From: Caecitellus pseudoparvulus | Lineage: Eukaryota; Bigyra: Bicosoecida | Assembly (NCBI GenBank): GCA_965644315.1 | Contig: CBFFRQ010000031.1 | Coordinates: forward strand, 792,413 to 856,412 | DNA: 64,000 nt | Reading direction: 5' to 3' | Shown here: in pieces, positions 51,223 through 61,200 of the stretch | How positions within the stretch are numbered: position 1 is the first letter of the stretch | Layout of the letters: each line of letters begins with the position of its first letter | Position numbers and translations under genes: made by a program | The notes under the pieces: generated by a model | The model's input: the letters and a program-made list of their open reading frames with translations, nothing else | Databases searched by the model: none | Told to the model about the DNA's origin: nothing

Positions 51223-53946
51223 ATGGCGGCGGCGGCTGGTGCCGGGTCAAGCGCTCCGTTCTCTTTCGAGGAACTTTGCGCTGCGGGGCTGCCCTTGCCA
51301 ACCCAAAACCGCGTACCCAAGGAAGACACTGGGTCCAAACCAAGACAGCTCTCACAAGGAATTGCCGAGCAAATGGCAGGACAAGGGTCACAGGTCGCAA
51401 TAGGCGATGTCTTCCGGAGCTACGAAGCGCTACCCGAGGAGGACAAAGCGTGGTTGGCTGATATGGCAGCCGATACCACCCACCCCTTCGTGCCCATAGA
51501 CCACCTCAGGCCGGTCCTCCAAAAACTGATGTGGATGGAGGAGGAACTGCACAGTAAGGTCACAGGGCCCCAAACCTACCTTCTGACAGGCTTCAGCGGC
51601 ACAGGGATGACCCACTTGCTGGAGGCATATGCCAGGCAGGCAGCTGTGAGGAACCCCAGAGCGGGTGGCGGGCACACCCTGTGCTGCAGCATCGACCTTG
51701 CGGTGCACAAGCCTTCTGACACAGAGAGCTTCGATGAATGGTTGCTTGGGTCGATCGCGAGCCAGCTGCCCGAGTTGAAAGAGCTAGCGCCAGCCACGAA
51801 GGTGCTGGAGCTGCTGGCCACCTCTGCGCGTGGCAACTCTCGCCAGACGGTTAATGTGCAGCATCTTCTGGCCATGGTGTCGTCAGGGGGCGGTGCCGGC
51901 AGCGCTGCCTCCGCAGAGCTGTCGCGTCGGGTGTGCGCAGCTCTGACTGGTGCTGGCACGACGGGTCACCTGGGCCTGGCGAGGGCCGTGTTGAGAGAAG
52001 CCAACATCGCCGTCATTGTGCTCATTGACGGAGCCGACTGCCTGTTTCAGGGCGATCACTTTACTCGGGAATGTGCAGACCTGTGGTGTGCTCAGCTGCG
52101 GTGGCTACTGTCCTTGAGGTACCCTGCTGTTGGCGTGGTCCTGTGCACAGCCTTTCAGCGTGCTCAGCAGCTGTTCGTTGACGACGGAGGTCCTCATGAG
52201 TTCCCGCCCCGCTTCACACATCACGAGCTGCGAAAGAACTGGGATGAGGCCTTGCTACGGTGCATTCGCGTGGGGGGGCCTGCTTGGAGCGGCACGTCCC
52301 TCATGGCCTTCCTCCTCACACACATGTGCAGGAAGGTGGACCGCTCATTCTGCCTCTTCCGGCGCCACCTTGACCAGCAGCCGTCGGAGGAGGCGCTTCG
52401 GGTAGCGAGGGGGCTTGATAAGCTGTGCCTGCAGGGCTGGAAGGGAGATGCTGGAGCAAGCCCTGAACAGAAGCTGGACGCTTTCCTGGTGCACATCATG
52501 GAGCAGTTCGGGCACACACCCAAGAACCTCGCCAACGCGGTGCGGGGGCTTCTTCACGCATGTCGGGAACCATGGACATGGCCAGTAGCCACTGAGGAAG
52601 CTGCAGTGAAACCTGTCTCGGATGAGTGTGCACCCACACTCAACCTGGCGTTGAGTGCCGTTCTGGAGATCCTGCCTGACGACAAGCAAGAACAGCTGGC
52701 TAAGGACACCCTGCTTACCTTCCACTCTGGGCGGTACACCGTGACCAGGAGGGCGTTCAAGAGATCCCTGGAAGCGTGCATTGCCCGCCAGGCTTCGCAA
52801 CAGGCTGCAGCCGCAGCAGGTGGCAGCGCAGCTCACCTGGCATCATCCCCTGCCACGCTGCAGTGCGTCGACACTGCCATGGATGCTGGATGGCTGGTGC
52901 CTCACCCCCGTGGTCTGAGCCTGGGCAGCCTGCAAGCGTACCGCAAGTACATGTGCGCAGGTGTGCACCCTGACCTTATTAGGTGGATGCGTGAAGGCGA
53001 GTTTGGCAAGCAGGCTGAGTTGCCCATTGCCCGTGCCTTGGCGAGGATGCCTAGGTTCAAGGGAGGTGTCCTTGTAAGGCTCGTTGACGGGCCAGTGCTG
53101 TGCGGCAACGATGACTTGGTTGCTGGACAGCTTGTGGAGCTGTTCATTAGGTTGCTGGAAAGGAACGTCGCTGGAGGTGGCGCAGCAGCTGAAGATGGTG
53201 ATATCTGGCTTGCCCGTGCAGAGGCTGCGTGCGAGTCGCTCAAGTTGTTTCCTAGAGAACTAAGGGGGCTCTTGACTCTCACCCAGGGTGGTGTCTGGAT
53301 GAAAGAATCGCCCGACAAGTATGGAGCCGACCTTATTGGAGTTTTTCTGAGTGGCACGGGAACAGACATGACTGTCAAGGTTGTGCGAGTTCAGGTTAAG
53401 CGAGCCACTCAGGGTACACTGAAGGACAAAAAGCAGAGCAAGAGAGCTGGTGACTGTCTGCGAGGCGCATCTGTCAAGCTCCTAGGTGTGGAGAACTTCA
53501 GAATTGGAAAAGCAGCTGATCTGGAGAACATTCACCTTCCAGTGGTCAGGGCGGTGTGGGACATTATTGCTGTCGCAATGATTGCTCACAAGGTTGGGTG
53601 GTGTTTGTTGGACGACAAGGATTTGCTAGCAGTGAAGCTCAAGGAGTTCTTTGAAAGTGAAACTGTACGCTTCGAAGATGGTGGAGCGTGCGTTGCCATG
53701 ACACACGTACCATCTCCGACAACAAAGCAAAATGCGCAAAGTAAGGGCATCCAAGTCATTGATGGTCTCGATCTGAAAGGCTATTGGGCGTGGCTGGGGG
53801 TCGTGTGTGCTGAAATGGGCATTTGGCTGTGGCCTCGTTTGGCTGCTACGAATGTCCCTGAACTACCAGGAGGACCGGTACGCAGAGTTAGAGCCCACGA
53901 TGGCCCTTATCGCCGACCCAGGGTGCACCAACAAAGCGGGCTGTAA
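51223..53946 (+). CDS. STAND/ORC-type NTPase fused to PD-(D/E)XK nuclease-like domain (Crinkler-type CR family)
   Basis: 907 aa from ATG 51223, just after the upstream repeat; an in-frame ATG at 50809 would put the repeat into the protein and is less likely. The NTPase region spans about residues 95-480: Walker A-like GFSGTGMT (123-130), where the usual Lys is Met129, and Walker B VLIDGAD (Asp 269 and 272) with helical segments after it. The C-terminal region (about 670-830) has the PD-(D/E)XK pattern YGADLIGVF...VVRVQVK: Asp703, Gln724, Lys726. This architecture, an ORC/STAND NTPase plus a restriction-endonuclease-fold domain, is known for Crinkler-type effectors and transposon-derived conflict proteins of eukaryotes. 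No signal peptide or classical N-terminal Crinkler header is seen. It may be an effector-like, element-encoded or domesticated protein; the predicted nuclease target is nucleic acid. Confidence 0.6.
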   Translation: MAAAAGAGSSAPFSFEELCAAGLPLPTQNRVPKEDTGSKPRQLSQGIAEQMAGQGSQVAIGDVFRSYEALPEEDKAWLADMAADTTHPFVPIDHLRPVLQKLMWMEEELHSKVTGPQTYLLTGFSGTGMTHLLEAYARQAAVRNPRAGGGHTLCCSIDLAVHKPSDTESFDEWLLGSIASQLPELKELAPATKVLELLATSARGNSRQTVNVQHLLAMVSSGGGAGSAASAELSRRVCAALTGAGTTGHLGLARAVLREANIAVIVLIDGADCLFQGDHFTRECADLWCAQLRWLLSLRYPAVGVVLCTAFQRAQQLFVDDGGPHEFPPRFTHHELRKNWDEALLRCIRVGGPAWSGTSLMAFLLTHMCRKVDRSFCLFRRHLDQQPSEEALRVARGLDKLCLQGWKGDAGASPEQKLDAFLVHIMEQFGHTPKNLANAVRGLLHACREPWTWPVATEEAAVKPVSDECAPTLNLALSAVLEILPDDKQEQLAKDTLLTFHSGRYTVTRRAFKRSLEACIARQASQQAAAAAGGSAAHLASSPATLQCVDTAMDAGWLVPHPRGLSLGSLQAYRKYMCAGVHPDLIRWMREGEFGKQAELPIARALARMPRFKGGVLVRLVDGPVLCGNDDLVAGQLVELFIRLLERNVAGGGAAAEDGDIWLARAEAACESLKLFPRELRGLLTLTQGGVWMKESPDKYGADLIGVFLSGTGTDMTVKVVRVQVKRATQGTLKDKKQSKRAGDCLRGASVKLLGVENFRIGKAADLENIHLPVVRAVWDIIAVAMIAHKVGWCLLDDKDLLAVKLKEFFESETVRFEDGGACVAMTHVPSPTTKQNAQSKGIQVIDGLDLKGYWAWLGVVCAEMGIWLWPRLAATNVPELPGGPVRRVRAHDGPYRRPRVHQQSGL

Positions 53947-56284
53947 CACAGTAGTTGGAATGCACAGCAGCACCGTGCGCCCAGTCTCTCACGCCTGTGT
54001 CGTGCCTGGTACGCTGCACACCTCACCCGCTGCATGCCACTCGCCCCAGATCTGTCGCGCAACACAGCTGCCGCCGAGATTGGACAGGGCTGATCACCTG
54101 CGCTGCAACTTGCAGCATGCTGGGACCCCGCCCGCCCACTGACTGCGCGACACAGACCCATGATCTGATACGCTGCAGGAAGGCTTCGCCAGTCAAGGCG
54201 ACCCAGCACGCGGTCCAGTTGCCTCATGCAGTCATGAGATCTTCTGCCTCCCCCATACACCCCCCTCCAATACCACTACGTACCCGTGTGCGGGGGGGGT
54301 GGGCACACCTTCGCCGGCGCGTCAGAAGATGGAGATATGTCATAATGACATTGTTTCGTGTGCACATTGTGTCAAACTCGTTTCGTGCTGCAGGCGCCGT
54401 GGCGGGCCGTGCAATGGGAAGAGGTGGATTGGCGTGGTGGCGCCGGAGGGCAGGGTCGGAGACCGAGCCAGGCAGACTGATCAAATTTTCTGGTCGTTCT
54501 GGTGAAAGTCACAGAGCGTACTAAGTTTGATGTTTAGATTCAGATTATTGCACCAGCGCGCGATGGGTCGCTTTGGCTGGCGCAAGAGACCGCCGCAAAG
54601 TGGGCCTTTTTGGGCCCCAAATTCCGCCAAGACAGCCGGCCCGCCAACTGCCTGCGCCAGTTCCCTTGTACCGCTGCGTACGCGCGCTTGAAGATGATTA
54701 CCTGTTCAGATGGTGCATGCTAAGCATCAAGAGCGTTTTTCTGGCCGATGCAGCGCCCCCCTTGACAGGCTGTCTTGGGCTGCCTTGCGCGGAGTGGCGG
54801 ATCCGCCTCACGCATCCTCGCTGGCGCTGCGCTGCTTGTCGACGGGGCCCTGCAGCGCCCAGTGGAAGCGGTAGGAAGCTTCCCCTGGATTGCCCTTCGC
54901 GATCCAAGGCGCTTCGTGCACGACCGCCGGGCCAGCCACCACGCCCCCGTCGCCAGCACCCCCGGCTCCGCCTTGCACTCCGGCGTGTGGTCCACCCGCC
55001 CCCACCCTTGCACCTCTGGAGCGCCCAGATTCAGGTGTCGACACAGGAGGAGGGTCTTGTCGGGCATGTAGCTGCGTGCATCGTCCCTCAGTGGCGTCAT
55101 GGCCTGCCCTCCATCTCACGCTCAGGCTCCAAGTCCGAGCTTGAGACTGCTCCGAGGTAGGCGCCCACACAGCCCTGAACACCTCCATCACAAGCCCGAG
55201 CGCGCAATGCACGCCGTGGTGGTGTGCCAGCGTTTACTTCCATGCCACACCCCCAGCTTGGCGCTGAGAGACGGCTACGCTAGGTCAGCTCACACTCTCG
55301 CGACGCAGCTGAGAACGCACCCCGCCCGGCCCGTCGTCCGCTCGGAAGCGAGGCAGCGGGCCAGCATCCGCAGACCCCCCCCTGCGCCGGCAACGCTGGA
55401 ACTGCCTTTGACTGGCAAGGTGCTGTAGCACAGCTCTTACAGAGGCTCTAAAGCCACCTACCTTCTCAAACTGCACTAAACTCAGACTTTTTACCGCAAA
55501 GTCTTAGCTGGATGCTGACTTGCGGGGATTGGTGTACGTACGTGTTCGTAGTGGCTCCTTGAAATGCAACGTCCCACAGGTGGATGGTGTCAGCGCAGGT
55601 GCAGTGACACAGGGCCAGCCTAGCGTGACTACACAGGCTTCCCAGAGCTTGGTTTTTGCTCTGTTACATTCGGAGTGAAAGTTTAATTTGGTTGGGTCGA
55701 TATTATGCCTGAAACCTCAACAGGGCCTGCCGGAGAGGTGCAACTCCATCTGGGCAGAGTTTCATGAAACTCCACAGAGCTTCGGGGCTCTATCTTCGGC
55801 TTCTTCAAGCAAGCACCAACAGGACATTGTGTGGGGGCTCGATCAGTATGCATGCAACACTGCCTGCGTAGTCTGCGTGGGTGAAAGGCCCTGTGCATTG
55901 CGGAATCCGTGTCGGCGACTTCTTGGTGCGGGCTGGCTTCTCCTGCCTCCCGCCGACCCGGATTGCCGCCCATCCTTGCGCAAGCCCTGGTAATTTTCAT
56001 GCTAAGGTCAAACCTGAAGACCTATTGCAGGTTTAGCATAGGCTGTAGCGTCTCCGCAGCATCTCCGCTGACCAATTTGACCTCTAGCTCCACTTGGCTT
56101 CTTGCCTTAGGTCCCATTCCGGAAGTCTTGTGCGATGCTTACTCCATTCTCCACCCAGGGGGGCTATGGCTCCTCAAAACGAAGGTCCATGCCGGAAAGA
56201 ACCACTCTGACTTGCACACCACTGCGAAGTGGGCCTGCAGTGCTCCCTGAAGCTCGCCCGCAGGGCACCCAGCTCCTTCTACTC
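53947..56284. other. Gene-poor stretch between NTPase-nuclease gene and Tudor-domain ORF
   Basis: 2.3 kb with no supported gene. Overlapping frames on both strands at 54570-55210 are Pro/Arg/Ala-rich and look like GC-driven chance ORFs. Short C- and G-runs occur near 54250-54300. It may hold the 3' flank of a mobile element; no terminal inverted repeat was recognised. Confidence 0.45.
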
Positions 56285-58219
56285 TCAGGTCTTCCTGCGT
56301 TTTCCTCTGGAAATAATGCGGTACTCGCTCTTGCGGGCCAAAAAGGTTGACTTGGACATGAGCAAGTCTGCTCGGTCTTCCTCGATGTCGCCTGTCAGAT
56401 GCTGGGGACTCGCCGGTTCGCACTTCGTGACCAGCTCAAGCAGCTCGCCGCCGTCCAGCTTCATGTACTCCGCTTCAATTACCTTGGACCTTTCCTGGAG
56501 CCTCCCACATACAGTTTTCCCATCACGTGGGTCATACAAGTACGCCCGTGTGTGCGCACGGGTGTTGACCATGAGGTACCACTGCGGCTGCTCAATCAGG
56601 CTGAGCACATCCCCATCCTGCACTTCACTGCCGTCATCCTCGTCATCCTCTGCAACACAAGCTGCCCCAGACCTTGCCAGACTTGCAGCCGATCTTTCCC
56701 GCTGTCTCTTTGTCCCGCCCAGCCTTTTCTCCGACCTCTGTGGCACCTGCACAGACTTGGCAGGCACTCTGTCGTGGCTGTCGCCATCCTCAAATGTGAT
56801 GGAGTGTGTGCCGTCGGCTCGCACCTGTGACACACGCCCAGGGTACCAGCCATCGGGCCCATTCGTCCACCCCCAGTCCATGGACTCTCCGTCCTCCCCT
56901 TGGCCGGATGGGATGAATGCCCGTGCGATGACGGAGTCACCCTCTTGGAACTTGGGCTGGAACGGGACTGGTGGGTGGATAACTGACCTCTCCCTCGTTG
57001 CATGGATGTATCGCATGGCCTTGGGAATGTCTTGCAGACCCCTCTCTCTCCAAAGCCTGCCAAGGTCCCCAACCATGTGCGTCACCGCCTCAGTCCATTC
57101 GGCCTTGGGCACGTGTGCAAGTCGGCTGTGGTCCACTTGGTCTCTGACTGGTCCAAGACGGCCATCAGGGAAGCACTGAGCAAGCTGTGGCTGCGACTCA
57201 TTCCCCGGTACAACGTACACGCAGTCCCAGCCCTGCGCATCAAATGCCCGGACGATGTCTCCTCGAATGGTTGTGACGGAGGCCGCCGCTGAGGGCTGGC
57301 CGAGACCTGCAAGGACATCCGGGCGCCAAAAGGCACCTGCACGCCGCTCCGCATCCTCTGGGAAGGCGCTCCATAATACCAGGCTTATCATCTGTGCCAG
57401 ACAGTCCCCGCTCTCAGCCTCTCGCAGGCTGCGCAAGAGTGCCCAATGTTTCGTTGCCGCCTTCGCAAGGCGCTGGACTGCCAAAGGAAGGAAGTCATCC
57501 ACAAGCAGGAACACTGGCTTGGGGGGCAGTCTCACCACTCTGTCCATTATGAAGCCCTTGGAGTCTACGATGATGGTGTGTTCAGGATTGTCCCCGAGCC
57601 AAACGCGGAAGACTTGTTTCGTGGACACGGCATCCGCTCCCTCTCGAGCCACGTACAGCGTGTCCAGTCCGATCGCATCAAGACTGCCTTCAGCCGGCCT
57701 GGATGCAACTGGTGCGCGTGTTGAAAACTTCCTCACCATGTTCTTGCTTGTAACCGACGATGGTTTCGTTTGCTGCGTCCGGCGGTTTGGGTGCTTGCGG
57801 AGAGCTGGCTGTGCGCTCGAAGCGTCAGAGGGCTTCAGTCTGCGTGCGTGTGCTGGGTCCACTTGGGAACCCTTACCAGGCGAAGTTCGCAATGTCTTCT
57901 TTCGTCGAAGTTTTCTGGCCACGTGCCCTGAAAAGTTCCCAGAGTTTGCAACGTACTTCTCCCTGCTCCGTGCCCCCTTGGCGGCGGCATCCAGCACTGG
58001 AGCCCAGCAGATCTCTGGGTCACACTCCGTTGCAGCCCGCTTAACAAGCCTGACTGCTGAACTTGGAATGGCTGAACCGAGTCGTTCCATCTTCAGTGCC
58101 AGGGCTGCCAGCTCCTTTGCAATTGCCTTGGCCTCTGGTGCGCTCGCCTCATTGCGCTTGCGGCTGTTGAGGGAGACTCTGTGACTGGCGAGGCAGCACC
58201 CTCCGGATTCTGGGCGCAA
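56285..58219 (-). CDS. Tudor-like domain protein, satellite or C-terminal part of the transposase gene
   Basis: A minus-strand frame of 644 codons. It starts inside the end of the transposase frame (127-bp overlap, different frame). It may be a separate protein or joined to the transposase by a putative 59-nt intron (58179-58237; donor GTCTCA is weak, acceptor CAG, phase fits). The N-terminal third is Lys/Arg/Ala-rich. In the middle, residues about 275-400 contain ESGDCLAQMISLVLW and WDCVYVVPG; an OTU-type cysteine protease is conceivable but the catalytic pattern is not convincing. A Tudor-like chromatin-reader domain is clear at about 430-495: EGDSVIARAF, then WYPGRVSQVRADGTHSITFE and DGD. 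The C-terminus has a second short beta-rich segment (QWYLMVNTRAHTRAYLYDP). Context suggests a role in element targeting or chromatin tethering. Confidence 0.6.
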   Translation of the reverse strand: MRPESGGCCLASHRVSLNSRKRNEASAPEAKAIAKELAALALKMERLGSAIPSSAVRLVKRAATECDPEICWAPVLDAAAKGARSREKYVANSGNFSGHVARKLRRKKTLRTSPGKGSQVDPAHARRLKPSDASSAQPALRKHPNRRTQQTKPSSVTSKNMVRKFSTRAPVASRPAEGSLDAIGLDTLYVAREGADAVSTKQVFRVWLGDNPEHTIIVDSKGFIMDRVVRLPPKPVFLLVDDFLPLAVQRLAKAATKHWALLRSLREAESGDCLAQMISLVLWSAFPEDAERRAGAFWRPDVLAGLGQPSAAASVTTIRGDIVRAFDAQGWDCVYVVPGNESQPQLAQCFPDGRLGPVRDQVDHSRLAHVPKAEWTEAVTHMVGDLGRLWRERGLQDIPKAMRYIHATRERSVIHPPVPFQPKFQEGDSVIARAFIPSGQGEDGESMDWGWTNGPDGWYPGRVSQVRADGTHSITFEDGDSHDRVPAKSVQVPQRSEKRLGGTKRQRERSAASLARSGAACVAEDDEDDGSEVQDGDVLSLIEQPQWYLMVNTRAHTRAYLYDPRDGKTVCGRLQERSKVIEAEYMKLDGGELLELVTKCEPASPQHLTGDIEEDRADLLMSKSTFLARKSEYRIISRGKRRKT

Positions 58220-61200
58220 CCAGGGCTCATCTGAGACCCATCAACTGGATTCGAGTCCGTCTCAGTGACGCTCAGCTCTTTCCCTCCAAATGTTTCCGAT
58301 ATCTTGCTTGCGACATCACAGCGCAGGATCTCCTGAGCGTAGTGGCGTGCTGCCCAGCCGTGCTTGCACGAAGCTGTGGATCCGTGGGCAGAGCAGTCGC
58401 AGATTGGGCCACATGTTCGGGGGTTAGCCAACGAGACGAGGTAGATGTTATTGGTCTGTGACTCGCTGTGGATCTCGAAGGTCAGCGTCTTGCAGTCTTG
58501 CAGGTTGATACGTTCCTCCAAGACACCCTCCTTCTTCCACCGTAGGAACATCTCGAGCCCTTTCTTTTTTGACTCTCTCGCCATTCGTTGTACGGAACTC
58601 CGGGCACCTGTCCTGTACGTCCGGGCCACTTCACGACACTGGATGTACGACACTAAACAGCCTCCCTTGTCTGGCTCTGGCCCTCCTACAAGCGCAACGA
58701 GCATCTCATAGGTTGAATGGTTGTAGCGCCGCTTCAAGACCCGGTACTTGAGCATGTTCCACATTGACTCAACATAGTTTGTTGTGTTGTCCATGGAGCG
58801 GTCATTGCGAAACCAAAGTGCCCATGTTGGCAGCCACGCGTCACACAGCCAGTTCGCCTCCAAGTACTCCAGCGCTTTGCGGTACTTAGGATCAGCGCAC
58901 ACGTCTTGCCTCATGACTTGCCAGTGGCGGTGGAGCTCTTGAGGCGACGTTGCCGTGAACAGAGTGCGGGCTGCATCCGTGAAGGTGGTTTTGCTCTCTT
59001 GGTCTGGAAGGGTCATGGTGACGCTCTCGTTCACAGCCTTCAGAGCGTGGAAGTGACAGAGGAACAGCTTGCTATGCAGCATGCGTTCCAGCATCCGCAC
59101 TTCTGGAATGTGTCTGAAGGCGCTGAGTTCATGGGTATGCTCGCGAAGCGTCTGGATGGTTTCGTGCACAGGCAGCCACTTCGCCTTGCTGGCATCCTCC
59201 ACCGCGCCGATGTCGCCCAGCTGCCGCTGGGCCGCCTGGGCAGAGACCTGCAGCGAGCGGGGCACGTTGGGATCCTTCCCCACTTTATCCAGCAGCCTCT
59301 TCATCTTGGTCCCCACGTGCCATGCGAAGGCGGAGTGGCCATGTGGGCACTTGTCCATCATCTTGGCGGTGAGGTGAAACGCACCACCCAGCTCGGCCTC
59401 CATCTTCTGGTACGACCACACGAGAGCTTGGGCTAGGGCCCCAGGCACTGGGTTTTTCCCTGCATGGAAGTACATGAACGCAACTGGGATGCCATGTGAG
59501 GTGTGGGGTGACCTGTACAGCCACGTGAAGAGCTTTGACTTGAACTTGTCGGTGCCTCCCGTGTCATCCTCGTACACCAGGGAGTTCATGGACTCCTTGT
59601 ACTCGCTTGTAGCTGCATACTTCCTCATTTGCGGTGTGATTATGAGCAAGACACTGAAGTCCTCCGCTTGGTTGAGCTTGTTGAGGTGGACGTAGGTGTT
59701 GGTCGTGTCTGCCGCCGCCATGTCCACACACGCCTGAAAGACGGACATCCCCCCGCGCTGCTCTCGCTTCATTTTGTCCAAATATCCCTGGATTGCGGCA
59801 GGGGAGGGGTGAATGTTGAACAGTCCATGCTTGCGTCTGAGACCAGCGTCCTGCATGAGCTGGGACGTGGCTGTGTGCTTGTCTTTGAGCATCTGGTCGT
59901 GCTTTATGTATACCTCAGGGGTTGAGCACTGTGTCTTGGCTAGGAGATAGGTAAGGATGTCAAGCATGGATGCGCCAGGGGTGCTTGCTGCCCTTTTCTT
60001 TATGATTTCCGTCACCACGGGGCTGAGGGGCAGAGACATGTACTCCGCACGACCGACCTGCTTGGTCGGGTCAACGGGTTCATCGATTGCGAAGTACTTT
60101 GCAGGGGTGTGGTTGTGGTGCATGCAAACCTCCAGAGTGTATCCCTTCTGACTTAGGGTCACCCGTATCCTGAAGGGGCACTGCTGGCAAAGTCTTTGTG
60201 GTGAAGCCAGAGCAGCGTCACGCTGTTGCGGATCGTGAACAGGGCTGCTTGGTTCTGGACTGCAATCCGAACCTGCAGAGTCAGGGCTTGTGTGTGTGCA
60301 TGCAAATGTCAAAATGACTTGCCCCTGCTTCCCGCGCCACGGCTTGTTCTCCAGCTTGATGAGGCATCCAAACTCCCTCGCCGCTTGTGAGAGCGCTGGG
60401 CCACATTCTTCGAGCGGGCCAAATCGAATGCGCTGCCCGAGTGACCGTCGATGGACAAGCAAGGCATGCAGAGGACTGCTTGCCCCCTTTGGCGTTGGCA
60501 GGATGCTGGAGACTATGGTGTCTGTCCTGGGAGTCTTGTCCACACGGGATAGTCGGACCTGGATGATGGTGGCCTGAGCAGTCGCATGCGCTAGAGTTAC
60601 TTGGCTATGATGCCGGTGCTCCTTCAAGATGAGCGCCCCTTGATGAGACGCAGCCCGCACGGCGCGCACGACATCCACCGGCGCCACCCCAGCATGTCTG
60701 GTTGCTGCCAGCACATCTCGCAAGCGGGTCAAGGCTTCCCTGTTCTCCAAACCGCAGTGCTTATCTACTTCGTTGGGGAGCTTGCCGATGCTCGCCATGC
60801 TAATCACATTGGCAAGAGTCAGCTCAAGGACTGGGTTGAGCTGCAGGCACGTGCGGATGGCTTCAATCACGCGTGCAAAGTCCAGCAGCACAGGCGCGGG
60901 AGTCTCGATATGGGAGCAAGAGCTACCGGTCATGCCGCCCATTGAGCTGGTGCTCGTGATGTCGCTGTCAAAGAGAGCAATCGGACTCAGGCCGAAGTCT
61001 AGATAAGCAGCCAGCCCAGCCCACGCATCCCTGTCTGGCCTTCCCTTGTGAAGCTCCGCCCAGCTTTTGGCCAAGCTGAAGGCAAGGAGGTCACTTGCTT
61101 GTGCACCATCTTCCTCCATGCCAGCTCTGACTCTTGAAGCTTCGGACTTGTTGAAAAAGACGTACATGTGCCCAGGTACGTCCACTGCACACTTGCCTGC

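Noticed and set aside
54570-55212. Overlapping frames on both strands in the gene-poor stretch
   Set aside because: Pro/Arg/Ala-rich on one strand and Gly/Ala/Arg-rich on the other, typical of chance ORFs in GC-rich DNA; no homologous block recognised.
55683-56000. 105-codon minus-strand frame upstream of the Tudor ORF end
   Set aside because: Short, Cys/Arg/His-rich, no domain, and no splice link to neighbours.
58093-58219. Programmed -1 frameshift between transposase and Tudor ORF
   Set aside because: No X XXY YYZ slippery heptamer is present in the overlap; a short intron or a separate gene explains it better.
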